NCBI RefSeq assembly: GCF_013127955.1
Contig: NZ_CP053435.1
Location: 3,286,001 to 3,350,000 of the forward strand
DNA: 64,000 bases
Direction of reading: 5' to 3'
Source of the DNA: Spirosoma taeanense
GTDB taxonomy: Bacteria; Bacteroidota; Bacteroidia; Cytophagales; Spirosomataceae
The position numbers and the translations under genes were made by a program. Of this stretch, positions 35,943 through 44,742 are shown piece after piece (position 1 is the stretch's first letter; the number at the start of each line of letters is the position of its first letter). The notes under the pieces were generated by a model. The model saw only the letters and a list, made by a program, of their open reading frames with translations. It searched no databases and was not told the DNA's origin.

Positions 35943-37010
35943 TTAGTTTACGCGTAGCTTCTGTCCCGGCCGGATTCGCGAGCGTGCCGAAATATGGTTC
36001 TTGCGGGTCAGCGCCGACACCGACATTCCATAGCGGCTGGCGATCGAGTTAAGCGTCTCGCCCGACCGCACGCGGTGCAGGACGGTACGTTTAAAGCGGG
36101 GCTTGGAGCTGATTTCCGACGATGGGCGGCCTCCGCGCAGGTAGTCCCAGACGGAGCCGGTCAGCAGAAAATGATCTGAATTGATGGTGTTCGCCGGAAA
36201 ACTATAGATGTTCAGCGGGCTGAATGGATTGCCTTCGTAGCGCGTCTCAAAGTGCAGATGAGGTCCGGAACTCCGGCCGGTGCTGCCGCCCAGTCCCAGT
36301 TGGTCACCGGCTTTAACGAGCTGCCCCGTTTCGACCGTTTGCTTCGACATATGGCCGTAAAGCGTTTCAAGACCATTGTAGTGCCGAACCAATACGTAGC
36401 GGCCATAGCCGTTACCATCCCAGCCGACAACCCGCACAATTCCATCGAATGATGCGTAAATCGGATCGCCGGTGTCCAGGTCGAGGTCAGCGCCCGTATG
36501 CCAGCGGCCCCAGCGATACCCGAAATTAGAGGTAAGCTTTCCTTCGTTCAGCGGGGCCGACCAGTAGCGATTGGCCGGGGGATCGTAGAGCTTGATATCA
36601 ATGGCTTCGTTAAACTCCAGCGGATTGATGTTGTAGGGGTCAATATGCCGGGAGTCCCAGACAGCGTAATAATCGGCGATCTTAACCCACTCGGTGCCAA
36701 CCAGAACCGAATCAATCACTTCAACAACGCTGGTTTCGCCCTGGTCGATCAGGCTCGTATCTTCACTGACGACCGGATTTAATTCTTTCTTCGGCTCGAA
36801 CTGGCTATTAAAGCGCAGCTGAGTGGTTTCCTGCTCGAATGGGTCATCCGCTTTTTGGGGCTGTTCAACGACCGGCGTATTCGAAGTATTTTGATTCTGG
36901 GGGGTGATCTTCAGATTCTTTTTAAACCGTCCCCGTTCCTGCGCCTGTGCCGTAACGGTCAAACACAGGCAACCGACAGCCAGCAGCCATCGAAAAGCCA
37001 TATTTCTCAT
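35943..37010 (-). CDS. M23 peptidoglycan metallopeptidase with LysM domain
   Basis: 355 residues with a signal peptide ending VTAQAQ. The M23 zinc peptidase domain (about 150-275) has HTGADLDLDTGDPIYA, the conserved YGHM, and GPHLHFETRYEG with zinc/catalytic His residues. A C-terminal LysM domain (VRSGETLNSIASRYGMSVSAL) binds peptidoglycan. The middle region before the peptidase domain is low in known motifs. It probably cuts peptide cross-links during growth or division. It is preceded on the minus strand by trxB, from which a hairpin separates it. Confidence 0.93.
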   Translation of the reverse strand: MRNMAFRWLLAVGCLCLTVTAQAQERGRFKKNLKITPQNQNTSNTPVVEQPQKADDPFEQETTQLRFNSQFEPKKELNPVVSEDTSLIDQGETSVVEVIDSVLVGTEWVKIADYYAVWDSRHIDPYNINPLEFNEAIDIKLYDPPANRYWSAPLNEGKLTSNFGYRWGRWHTGADLDLDTGDPIYASFDGIVRVVGWDGNGYGRYVLVRHYNGLETLYGHMSKQTVETGQLVKAGDQLGLGGSTGRSSGPHLHFETRYEGNPFSPLNIYSFPANTINSDHFLLTGSVWDYLRGGRPSSEISSKPRFKRTVLHRVRSGETLNSIASRYGMSVSALTRKNHISARSRIRPGQKLRVN

Positions 37011-37035
37011 CGGTTTCCTAAGATGAGTTTAGGGG

Positions 37036-37100
37036 TTACGGTACCCGGCCCGGAATAAGCGAATACGAGCTGTATGCTTATTCGGAACCGGGTACTGTAA
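37036..37100 (-). terminator. Imperfect long hairpin after trxB
   Basis: A 25-base arm 37036-37060 pairs with 37076-37100 at 21 positions; three of the four mismatches become G-U pairs on one strand. It lies 17 bases downstream of the trxB stop and 26 bases before the peptidase start on the minus strand, so it probably ends the trxB transcript. Confidence 0.6.
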
Positions 37101-37116
37101 ACCGTAAACTGGTATG

Positions 37117-38073
37117 TTAATGAACAAGCTCGTTTTCCTGCATTTCCAGGGTAACCAGATACCGTTCAGCATCAAGGGCCGCCATACAACCGGTTCCGGC
37201 CGCCGTAATCGCCTGACGATATACGTTATCCTGAGCGTCTCCACAGGCAAAGACGCCGGGTATGTTGGTTCGGGTGCTTCCCTTCTCGGTCTGGATGTAT
37301 CCATGCGCATCGAGATCGAGGTAGTCCCGGAAAATGTCGGTATTGGGTTTGTGACCAATGGCCACAAAAAAGCCCGTCACGTTCAGAATTGTTTCTTCGC
37401 CCGTTACGGCATTCTTCACCCGAACGCCCGACACTTCGTCGTCGCCGAGTACTTCTTCCGTTTCGGTATTATACAGAATTTCGATATTCGGGGCCGTTTT
37501 AACGCGTTGCTGCATGAACCGCGACGCCCGCATTTCATCCCGCCGAACCAGCATATAGACTTTCCGGCAAAGATTCGCCAGATAGCTCGCTTCTTCGGCG
37601 GCTGTGTCGCCCGCACCCACGATGGCTACGTCCTGACCACGAAAGAAAAACCCGTCGCAGACCGCACAGGCCGAAACCCCACGGCCATTGAGCCGCATTT
37701 CGGACGGCAACCCCAGCCACTTGGCTGACGCCCCCGTCGAGATAATGACCGAATCAGCGGTTATCTCGTGTTTTTCATCGACAATAGCGCGGTGCGGATG
37801 CCCCGAAAAGTCAACGCTGGTCACCATCCCATACCGCACATCCGTGCCGAAGCGCCGGGCCTGATTTTCGAGGTCCTGCATCATCTGCGGGCCCTGTACG
37901 CCATCGGGATAACCCGGAAAATTGTCAACTTCTGTCGTAATGGTCAGCTGGCCGCCAGGTTGCGGCCCCTGGTACATAACGGGGTTCATGTTTGCCCGGG
38001 AGGCATATATAGCTGCGGTATAGCCGGCGGGGCCAGAGCCGATAATCAGGCACTTAACGTGTTCGGAGGTCAT
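37117..38073 (-). CDS. trxB: Thioredoxin-disulfide reductase
   Basis: 318 residues, the usual length. FAD-binding GSGPAGYTAAIYAS at the N-terminus, redox-active Cys136 and Cys139 in SACAVCDG, NADPH-binding AIVGAGDTAAEEASYLANL, and the C-terminal GVFACGDAQD. It transfers electrons from NADPH through FAD to thioredoxin. A 15-base palindrome AGTTGTC-T-GACAACT lies 17 bases before its start (38090-38104) and may be a redox-regulator site. It is followed by a hairpin and then the peptidase gene. Confidence 0.95.
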   Translation of the reverse strand: MTSEHVKCLIIGSGPAGYTAAIYASRANMNPVMYQGPQPGGQLTITTEVDNFPGYPDGVQGPQMMQDLENQARRFGTDVRYGMVTSVDFSGHPHRAIVDEKHEITADSVIISTGASAKWLGLPSEMRLNGRGVSACAVCDGFFFRGQDVAIVGAGDTAAEEASYLANLCRKVYMLVRRDEMRASRFMQQRVKTAPNIEILYNTETEEVLGDDEVSGVRVKNAVTGEETILNVTGFFVAIGHKPNTDIFRDYLDLDAHGYIQTEKGSTRTNIPGVFACGDAQDNVYRQAITAAGTGCMAALDAERYLVTLEMQENELVH

Positions 38074-38089
38074 TGCAAATGGGGCAATA

Positions 38090-38104
38090 AGTTGTCTGAC
38101 AACT
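38090..38104 (-). promoter_or_regulatory. Palindrome upstream of trxB
   Basis: AGTTGTC (38090-38096), T, GACAACT (38098-38104): a perfect 7-base inverted repeat with one centre base, 17 bases before the start codon. A dimeric regulator site is plausible. No regulator is encoded beside it. Confidence 0.4.
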
Positions 38105-38267
38105 GGATAGATTACTCCTTACTCATGGAGTGGTATTCGGACAACGTATGCAAAATTGAAAAAATTTCCCATAGGGAACAAGAAAGAACGAATGTATGAC
38201 CAAAGCAGCAGGAACCCGCCTTTTACCCGCCCAGGTGCAGTTCTCCCATTTGCGCTCTTCTTCTTTT

Positions 38268-40250
38268 TTATAAAATCCGCCATTCAATCCGCCGGTTCAA
38301 CTGCCGGTTCTCGTCGCTCGTGTTAGGAGCCAGCGGGCGGGTTTTTCCGTACCCCACCGCCTTGATGCGGCTTGCCTCAACGCCTGCGCCGGTCAGGTAC
38401 GTAACAACGGCCTGTGCGCGTTTCTGCGACAGCGTCAGGTTAGCGGCAGCGTCGCCCCGGTCATCGGTATGCCCCGAAATTTCGATACGTACCGATGGGT
38501 TCGCTTTCAGAAACGCCGATAGCCGGTCGAGTTCCGTCCGCGATTTGTCGGCCAGATCGTAGCGGCCTGTTTCGAAGAACAGGTTGTTCAGCGTTTCTTT
38601 GGCGGTGCCCGCAACGGCCGGTTCCAGGGGTACACTCAACGACATCCCTTCGCCTTTGGTTTTCTGCGTAAAATCAAACGAGAGACTTTTGAAGAGATAA
38701 CCCGGCACGCTCACGTAGAGCGCATATTCGCCCCCGTTGGGCAGTACGGCCGTGTATTGCCCTGTTTCGGCATCGGCCTGCACGCGTGAGATAATCTGAT
38801 TCGTCTTCAGGTCGATCAGCTCAACCAAGGCAGCCAGTGGCTTTTTAGACCGAGCGTCGGCGATAACGCCTTTCAGGTAGCTAACGGGTTTGACGCGCTC
38901 CCGCAGCGACTCCGGCAGATCGAACGTATAGAGCCGCGACTTCTGCGAAACGCCGTCTTTCTGCTCTTCGAACGAATAGTAGGCCCGCCGACCGTTGGCC
39001 GCAACAAACAGTGACGCCTGATCTTCCGATGTGTTTATGGGATAGCCTAGATTCGCGGGAGTCAGCCAGCCGGTGGCTGCACTATCGGCGACAAACAGAT
39101 CGTACCCGCCGAGACCAACATGACCCTCCGAAGCAAAAAACAGGCTCTGCCCGTTGGCATGAATGAATGGCGAAGCTTCATTGAAAGGCGTGTTGACGGG
39201 TTCCCCCAGATTAACCGGTTCCTGCCAGTTACCCTGCACGTCGAGGTCGCTGCGCCAGATATCGCGTTGACCTTTGCCGCCCGGCCGGTCGGAAATGAAA
39301 TATAGTCGTCGGCCATCCGCTGAAAGTGAGGGCTGCGACTCGTAATAACGGGTGTTGACGACCGGGCCCAGATTCTGCGGACTGGACCAGTCGTTGCCGG
39401 TTTTACGGCTCAGGTACAGGTCGCAGCTGCCGAAACCTTTACGTCCCTGACAGGCCGTAAAAACCAGCATTCGCCCATCGGCCGACAGACTAGGTGTTCC
39501 TTCGTTGTCGGGCGTATTGATCTGTGTAGAGAGGGAAGTCGGGGGTGACCAGGTTTCGCCGTTGAAGCTGGCCGTCATCAAATCCTCGTCGCCTTCGGGC
39601 TTCAGGGCCGTGAACACCAGCGTCTGCTCGTCGGCGGTCAGAACGGGGAAATACTGCGAAGGCGTCGTCTGCAATACCGACGACAGCGGCTTGGGGTCTA
39701 CCGGCTGGGGATGCTGGATAGCCTCCTGTCCGAACCGGGCCGTTTCGACCAGCCGCGCAATGCGTTTGCCCTGCATGGACTGCGGAGCGAACATGGACTG
39801 AAATTTTTCGAGGTAAGGCTGCGCTTCGGCGTAGCGTCCGAGCCGCAGCAGCGTATTGCCCAGCGATTGATAGGCCGCGCCCGAAGCCGGACTGTCGGGC
39901 TGCAGCCGAATGGCGTTGCGGTAGGCGGCTAACGCGGGTTCATAGCGTTTGGTGAATTCATACAATTGCCCGAGCTTCAGGTAGGCATCCATGAAATTCG
40001 GATCTTCTTTGATGGCCTGCTCCATAAACGGAATGGCCTCGCCTGCTTTCCGCTCACCAAATAGTTTAATGGCTTGGGAATACAGTTGCTGCGCTTTCTT
40101 GTTCTGAGCGAAGGTCGCAACCGACGAAAGCAGAAAGAAGCTGATACTGAACAGGGCAGCGAGAAGAATTGGTTCGCATCGGCGTTTCCCCTGGCCTGCG
40201 GGCGTCAGGGGATGTCCATGTATTTGTGCGTCTGCAACGAAATCTGCCAT
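38268..40250 (-). CDS. OmpA/PD40/TPR outer-membrane-associated protein
   Basis: 660 residues. A signal peptide ends TFAQ after an unusually long N-region; TPR repeats follow (about 50-160: AGEAIPFMEQAIKEDPNFMDAYLKLGQL). PD40/TolB-like propeller blades (about 200-450: LSADGRMLVFTACQGR, LSADGRRLYFISDRPGG) precede a CarboxypepD-like segment and a C-terminal OmpA domain (EISGHTDDRGD, LNRRIEWRIL) that binds peptidoglycan. It is of the type associated with Bacteroidetes gliding/secretion or envelope proteins. The only ATG start overlaps the queE C-terminus by 46 bases; no other standard start precedes the signal peptide. Confidence 0.88.
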   Translation of the reverse strand: MADFVADAQIHGHPLTPAGQGKRRCEPILLAALFSISFFLLSSVATFAQNKKAQQLYSQAIKLFGERKAGEAIPFMEQAIKEDPNFMDAYLKLGQLYEFTKRYEPALAAYRNAIRLQPDSPASGAAYQSLGNTLLRLGRYAEAQPYLEKFQSMFAPQSMQGKRIARLVETARFGQEAIQHPQPVDPKPLSSVLQTTPSQYFPVLTADEQTLVFTALKPEGDEDLMTASFNGETWSPPTSLSTQINTPDNEGTPSLSADGRMLVFTACQGRKGFGSCDLYLSRKTGNDWSSPQNLGPVVNTRYYESQPSLSADGRRLYFISDRPGGKGQRDIWRSDLDVQGNWQEPVNLGEPVNTPFNEASPFIHANGQSLFFASEGHVGLGGYDLFVADSAATGWLTPANLGYPINTSEDQASLFVAANGRRAYYSFEEQKDGVSQKSRLYTFDLPESLRERVKPVSYLKGVIADARSKKPLAALVELIDLKTNQIISRVQADAETGQYTAVLPNGGEYALYVSVPGYLFKSLSFDFTQKTKGEGMSLSVPLEPAVAGTAKETLNNLFFETGRYDLADKSRTELDRLSAFLKANPSVRIEISGHTDDRGDAAANLTLSQKRAQAVVTYLTGAGVEASRIKAVGYGKTRPLAPNTSDENRQLNRRIEWRIL

Positions 40251-40852
40251 TGCGGATGGTCTTTTACGTAATCAACGATGCGGGGCAGCATTTCATTGGA
40301 ACGGCTCCACTCGGTTTGCAAAAAGAGTTTGCAACCAGGCCGCAAATGAGGCACAAACGATTCGGCAAATGCGAAATCGGACGCGTTGTAAATAATTACT
40401 TTCAGCTCGTTGGCGCGGTCGAAAATGGCTGGATTAGGCTTTTTGAACTTCTTGGGCGAGAAGCAGATCCAGTCCCACGAGCCCGTAACGGCCTGACAGA
40501 CGCCCGATGTTTCGATGTTGGTTTGAAACCCGGCTTTTTGCAGCGCGTTGGTCAGATTCGTCAGGTCGTGCATGAGGGGTTCTCCGCCCGTAATGACGGC
40601 CATCCGGCCGGGATACGCCAGCGCACCGGCAACAATTTCGTCAATCGTCAGTCGGGGGTGGGCGTCGGCATCCCACGATTCTTTTACGTCGCACCAGTGG
40701 CAGCCCACGTCGCAGCCGCCGAGCCGGATAAAATAAGCCGCCCGGCCCGTATGCGCTCCTTCGCCCTGCAGCGTATAAAAAGCTTCCATAACGGGCAGGG
40801 TATCCGTCTGAGGATCAAGAGTTCCAGTTTGTTGTTTCAGTTCAGCAATCAT
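40205..40852 (-). CDS. queE: 7-carboxy-7-deazaguanine synthase QueE
   Basis: 215 residues from ATG 40852 (the open frame to 40903 adds residues upstream of the conserved start). The radical SAM cluster motif is GGCDVGCHWCD with Cys47, Cys51 and Cys54 (CxxxCxxC), and GAHTGRAAYFIRLGGCD is the queuosine-enzyme context. GGEPLMHD completes the SAM region. It makes the 7-deazaguanine core of queuosine and related bases from CPH4. Its last 46 bases overlap the OmpA-like gene. The rest of the queuosine pathway is not in this window. Confidence 0.92.
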   Translation of the reverse strand: MIAELKQQTGTLDPQTDTLPVMEAFYTLQGEGAHTGRAAYFIRLGGCDVGCHWCDVKESWDADAHPRLTIDEIVAGALAYPGRMAVITGGEPLMHDLTNLTNALQKAGFQTNIETSGVCQAVTGSWDWICFSPKKFKKPNPAIFDRANELKVIIYNASDFAFAESFVPHLRPGCKLFLQTEWSRSNEMLPRIVDYVKDHPQWQISLQTHKYMDIP

Positions 40853-40992
40853 GCAAGATACCGTATGCGTTTTACGCCCCATACGGTTTACAAAGATACG
40901 CAAGCCCGGTCGGAATGGCTATTGTTCGACAGGTTGCAGATAGAGTCCCAAGAGGTAGTACTGCTTAAATTATTCAACCAGATGGCTAGTGA

Positions 40993-41364
40993 TCAGGCAG
41001 TTTTAAGGATATATTCTGCCCGAATATGCAGCTTTTCATGCAGGCGTTTCGCTAAGTCCATATTGACCTTACGTTTGCCGGCAAGCACTTCAGACAATCG
41101 GGTTTCGGTAATGCCTAGCACCTTAGCCGTGTCGCGTTGCTTGAGATTTTCCTGAAACATGCGTAAACGAATCATCTCCGGCAATGTAGCTGGCTCAATA
41201 GGCATAGGATAGTGTTCGTCCTCATACCGTTCGACCAGCAGCGAAAGCCGCTGCAATTCAGCCAAATCAGATTCTGTTAGATTTGGCGACCCTTTGGCCA
41301 GTAGGCTTTCAATAGCCTCCATAGCCTGTGTGTAATCGGTTTGTGACTCTATTGTTAAAATCAT
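40993..41364 (-). CDS. higA: HigA-type antitoxin
   Basis: 123 residues with an XRE helix-turn-helix in the C-terminal half (KQRDTAKVLGITETRLSEVLAGKRKVN). The N-terminal part (MILTIESQTDYTQAMEAIESLLAKG) is the antitoxin neutralising region found in HigA proteins next to HigB. It binds the toxin and the operon's promoter to repress it. The gene follows higB by 27 bases, the toxin-first order of this family. Family assignment is secure from both sequence and neighbour. Confidence 0.92.
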   Translation of the reverse strand: MILTIESQTDYTQAMEAIESLLAKGSPNLTESDLAELQRLSLLVERYEDEHYPMPIEPATLPEMIRLRMFQENLKQRDTAKVLGITETRLSEVLAGKRKVNMDLAKRLHEKLHIRAEYILKTA

Positions 41365-41391
41365 AGCATCCTTTTTGCTACAGTACTTCAG

Positions 41392-41685
41392 CTACGCTGT
41401 CGAAGCGTCTATTTTGTCGTATTCCGAATGTGTACCGATGAACCGGATAAAAACGGTTCGTACCGGAAAAATGATCCGGGCAATCAGGCGATACTGATTG
41501 CCTTTTATGTTGAATACGTAATTGTCGTTTCCAACATAATCAACGGAATTAAATGAGTTTTTGACATCAGCCAGATTACTCCAATCAGCGGCTTTTGTTT
41601 TCAGATACCATTCATTCAGAGCTTCGGTTGACTGCGGTTTTGATACTCCGTACTCGTGAATGGCTTTTTTGCTGACAATGACCAT
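41392..41685 (-). CDS. higB: HigB-type toxin (mRNA endonuclease)
   Basis: 97 residues of the HigB_toxin family (PF09907-like). Features are ALNEWYLKTKAADWSNLADVKNSFNSVDYVGND, the conserved FNIKGNQYRLIARI and FIRFIGTHSEYDKID. These ribosome-associated RNases cut mRNA unless held by HigA. Reading order is toxin then antitoxin. Its ATG (41685) is part of an inverted repeat GACAATG-GT-CATTGTC. Stress-triggered growth arrest or plasmid-like maintenance are the usual roles; here it is chromosomal. Confidence 0.92.
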   Translation of the reverse strand: MVIVSKKAIHEYGVSKPQSTEALNEWYLKTKAADWSNLADVKNSFNSVDYVGNDNYVFNIKGNQYRLIARIIFPVRTVFIRFIGTHSEYDKIDASTA

Positions 41686-41689
41686 TGTC
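41674..41689 (-). promoter_or_regulatory. Inverted repeat over the higB start codon
   Basis: GACAATG (41674-41680), AC, CATTGTC (41683-41689). The right half contains the higB start codon (41685-41683 read on the minus strand). It may be the HigA operator, or an RNA hairpin that hides the start codon. Confidence 0.5.
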
Positions 41690-41814
41690 CCGGCAGGCTT
41701 TAGATTCGACGTTATTTTCCATTTTTTTAAGACACAAACTAGAGGTGTATAGGCGTCTGAAAAATAGCCAGATACTTACACTTTTCAAAATTTTATCATC
41801 ATTATCGAAATTTA

Positions 41815-41845
41815 TTCGTTCAGGATAGACAATGACCTACTTTTG
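41815..41845 (+). promoter_or_regulatory. Promoter of the TonB-dependent receptor gene
   Basis: TTCG (41815-41818), 19 bases, TACTTTTG (41838-41845), which is a perfect -7 box, 20 bases before the ATG. The region has no Fur-like palindrome that can be recognised. Confidence 0.6.
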
Positions 41846-41865
41846 CATAGAATTCCTGACTTCCT

Positions 41866-43986
41866 ATGCTCAAACGTCTCCCACAGTCCGCTTTTCTTTT
41901 CGCTTTTCTAGGTACCTATTCGCTCTTTGCCCAGACGCCTACCCCCTCTTCTCTCGACGATACGCTCCAACTGAATGAAGTGGTGGTGCGGGGTTATGCC
42001 ACCAACCGACGACTGCTCGAAACGGCAGCTTCGGTGGGTCTGCTGACGCGCCGGGATCTAAACCAGCGCTTCGGCACCCCTACCCTTGTTCCAGCACTCA
42101 ACACGCTTCCCGGCGTTCGGGCCGACGAGCGCTCACCGGGCAGTTACCGGCTGGCCATCCGGGGCAGCGCGATCCGGTCGCCATTTGGTGTGCGGAACGT
42201 AAAGGCCTACTGGAACGAGTTGCCGCTGACCGATGCGGGCGGCAACACGCCACTCAACGCGCTGGACGTTCGGGCACTGGGCCGGATCGAAGTGATCAAA
42301 GGGCCATCGGGAAGTTTGTACGGAGCCGGAACGGGTGGCACGATTCTGTTTAGTGGACTGGCGGTTCCGCAGGGACAATCGAACGTAGAGGTATCGGCTT
42401 TAGGCGGCAGTTACGGCCTGCTGGGTAATGGCGTAGTGGTGCAGACCGGCAAGAACAACTCGGCCATCACGCTCAATTACAACCATCTGCAAAGCGACGG
42501 TTATCGAAACCACAGTGCTCTGGTACGGGACAACATCAGCCTGATCGGGTCGTTCAACGTCAGCGACAAACGCACGGTTTCGGTACTGGGCCTCTACTCA
42601 GACCTGCACTACCAGACACCGGGCGGACTGACCCAGGCACAATTCCAGGTCAACCCCCGCGCGTCGCGTCTGGCTACCCGAACACTCCCCAGCAGCGCCG
42701 AACAGCGGGCGGGTATCTATCAGAAAGTTGGCTATCTCGGTCTGTCGCATGAATATCGCTGGAATGACCGCATCCAGAATACGACGGTTCTTTACGGCTC
42801 AACAACCGACTTTGCCAACCCGTTTATCACGAACTACGAAAAGCGCACCGATCAGGGCATGGGTGGCCGAACCGTTACCCAGATTCGCCTGCCAAATGGT
42901 CCGCTGCCCACGACCTTTACGGTTGGCGCCGAGCTACTACGTAACTTTACTATTGTTCGGAACTTTGGTAACCGTCTCGGCACAGCCGATACCATCCAGA
43001 CCGACGAAGAACTCATTGCCCGCCAGTCTACGGTTTTTGCGCAGGCCGAAATGCAGCTTCCCGCCCGGTTTAGACTAACAGCAGGGCTCAGCCGTAACGA
43101 CGTTCGTTACGGATTTACGCGCTTCCCGACGCGGGCTATTGGCGCTTTACCGGCCACATTGCTGACGCGCAATTTTTCGCCGGTCTGGTTACCACGGCTG
43201 GCGTTGCTGCGTACGTTCGGGCCGAACGTTTCGGGCTTTGTCAGCATCAGCACGGGCTATTCAGCGCCATCGAGTCAGGAAGTTCGGCCATCGGCGGGGG
43301 GATTCAGTACAACGCTCAACCCCGAGCGGGGCACGAGTTACGAAGCGGGCTTACGCGGTTCGGCCATCCAGAGCCGACTACGGTATGATGTGGCGGTGTA
43401 TCAGTTTGCGCTCCGCCAGACTATCGTCCGACGCTCGAACGAAGCCGGGGCCGAATATTTCATCAACGCGGGTCGGACAGATCAGCGCGGCCTGGAAGCG
43501 CAGTTTTCGTATGACTTTGTCCGCCCGACTTTTCTTTCTGCCACCGAACGCGGGTTTCTCTCCCTTCTGCGCATCTGGCACAGCCTGACCCTGACGGATT
43601 ACCGCTTCCGGGATTACATCCAGGGAACCAGTGATCTGTCCAACAATCGGGTGCCGGGAGTCGCACCGGCTACGCTCGTAACGGGTCTGGATGCCGAAAC
43701 ACGACCGGGCCTTTACGCTCACCTGACGTACCAGTTCCTGAACCCGTTCCCGCTCAACGACGCCAACACGGTTAGCGCCCTGCCGACGCGTTTACTGCAG
43801 GCCACGCTGGGTTTCCGCCGACCCTTTGGGCAGCACTGGACGCTGGATGTGTACGCCAGTGGCGACAACCTGCTAAACCAGACCTATTCGCTCGGCTACG
43901 ACCTGAACGCCGTGGGTAACCGCTATTATAATGCCTCCCCGACCCGTAATGGCATCGGCGGAATCCGGATTAGCGCCAAGTGGTGA
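41866..43986 (+). CDS. TonB-dependent outer-membrane receptor
   Basis: 706 residues with a signal peptide ending LFAQ. The plug domain starts LNEVVVRGYATNRRLLETAAS and includes LPGVRADERSPGSYRLAIRGSAIRSPFGVRN and EVIKGPSGSLYGAGTGGTI; the 22-strand barrel ends in GGIRISAKW with the terminal aromatic residue. It lacks the carboxypeptidase-like N-terminal domain of SusC, so it is of the metal/siderophore or vitamin type rather than a glycan transporter. An ABC ATPase and a membrane protein follow, which may be part of uptake, though no periplasmic binding protein is present. Ligand unknown. Confidence 0.9.
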   Translation: MLKRLPQSAFLFAFLGTYSLFAQTPTPSSLDDTLQLNEVVVRGYATNRRLLETAASVGLLTRRDLNQRFGTPTLVPALNTLPGVRADERSPGSYRLAIRGSAIRSPFGVRNVKAYWNELPLTDAGGNTPLNALDVRALGRIEVIKGPSGSLYGAGTGGTILFSGLAVPQGQSNVEVSALGGSYGLLGNGVVVQTGKNNSAITLNYNHLQSDGYRNHSALVRDNISLIGSFNVSDKRTVSVLGLYSDLHYQTPGGLTQAQFQVNPRASRLATRTLPSSAEQRAGIYQKVGYLGLSHEYRWNDRIQNTTVLYGSTTDFANPFITNYEKRTDQGMGGRTVTQIRLPNGPLPTTFTVGAELLRNFTIVRNFGNRLGTADTIQTDEELIARQSTVFAQAEMQLPARFRLTAGLSRNDVRYGFTRFPTRAIGALPATLLTRNFSPVWLPRLALLRTFGPNVSGFVSISTGYSAPSSQEVRPSAGGFSTTLNPERGTSYEAGLRGSAIQSRLRYDVAVYQFALRQTIVRRSNEAGAEYFINAGRTDQRGLEAQFSYDFVRPTFLSATERGFLSLLRIWHSLTLTDYRFRDYIQGTSDLSNNRVPGVAPATLVTGLDAETRPGLYAHLTYQFLNPFPLNDANTVSALPTRLLQATLGFRRPFGQHWTLDVYASGDNLLNQTYSLGYDLNAVGNRYYNASPTRNGIGGIRISAKW

Positions 43987-44069
43987 GTTGATTGGATCAG
44001 ACTTTATGGGGCTTATGAGGAGCGGTTTTCATGGCTGACGGAAGCGTCCAGGTCAGCTCAAACAATCGC

Positions 44070-44077
44070 TATTTTTG
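44070..44077 (+). promoter_or_regulatory. -7 box before the ABC ATPase gene
   Basis: TATTTTTG (44070-44077), a perfect TAnnTTTG, 22 bases before the TTG start. No good -33 element is seen. The gene may have its own promoter besides read-through from the receptor. Confidence 0.4.
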
Positions 44078-44099
44078 CCGCTAACCAACCCCTATCCGC

Positions 44100-44735
44100 T
44101 TGCTGACTGTTTCGAACCTGACTAAAGCCTATAACGGACGTACCGTTCTGACCATATCGGATTTACAGCTGCCAATAGGGGTTCATTACTTCCGGGGTGG
44201 CAACGGCTCGGGCAAGACCACCTTTTTCCGTACGGTCGCGGGTTTGCTGCCCTTTTCGGGCGAAATACGGCTGGACGGCCAGTATGAAATCAACCGCGAT
44301 CCGGTTGCGTATCGGCTACGGGTCAATTACGCCGAAGCCGAGCCGCTTTACCCGCCTTTTCTGACGCCCCGTGATCTGGCCGGATTTGTCGGCCGCGCCA
44401 AACGTAATCCGGCGGGGCAGGTCGACGAACTGACTGACGTGCTGGGGGTCGGAAACTTCTGGACACAACCGACCGGGACGTTTTCGAGCGGTATGCTCAA
44501 GAAATTATCGCTGCTGCTCGCGCTGCTTGGCAGGCCCCGGCTGGTGCTACTGGACGAACCCCTGACGACCCTAGACGTAACGACAGCCACCCGACTGTTC
44601 GATTACGTCCGGCGGCTCCGCGATGAAGAGAACGTATCGTTTTGTCTGACCTCACACCAGGACGTTAGCCTGACGGGCCTATCGCTGACCAGCACCTGGC
44701 AGGTTAGCGACGGTCAAATTAGCCCCGTAACCTGA
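44100..44735 (+). CDS. ABC transporter ATP-binding protein
   Basis: 211 residues. Walker A GGNGSGKTTFF, signature FSSGMLKKLSLLLAL, Walker B LVLLDEPLTTLD, and a terminal H-loop LTSHQDVSL. It begins with TTG at 44100; the conserved LTVSNLTKAYNG follows directly and no ATG lies nearby. Short ATPases of this type belong to small ABC-2-like exporters. The gene ends 7 bases before the membrane protein gene, so the two form a pair. Confidence 0.9.
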   Translation: MLTVSNLTKAYNGRTVLTISDLQLPIGVHYFRGGNGSGKTTFFRTVAGLLPFSGEIRLDGQYEINRDPVAYRLRVNYAEAEPLYPPFLTPRDLAGFVGRAKRNPAGQVDELTDVLGVGNFWTQPTGTFSSGMLKKLSLLLALLGRPRLVLLDEPLTTLDVTTATRLFDYVRRLRDEENVSFCLTSHQDVSLTGLSLTSTWQVSDGQISPVT

Positions 44736-44742
44736 TCTGCAA

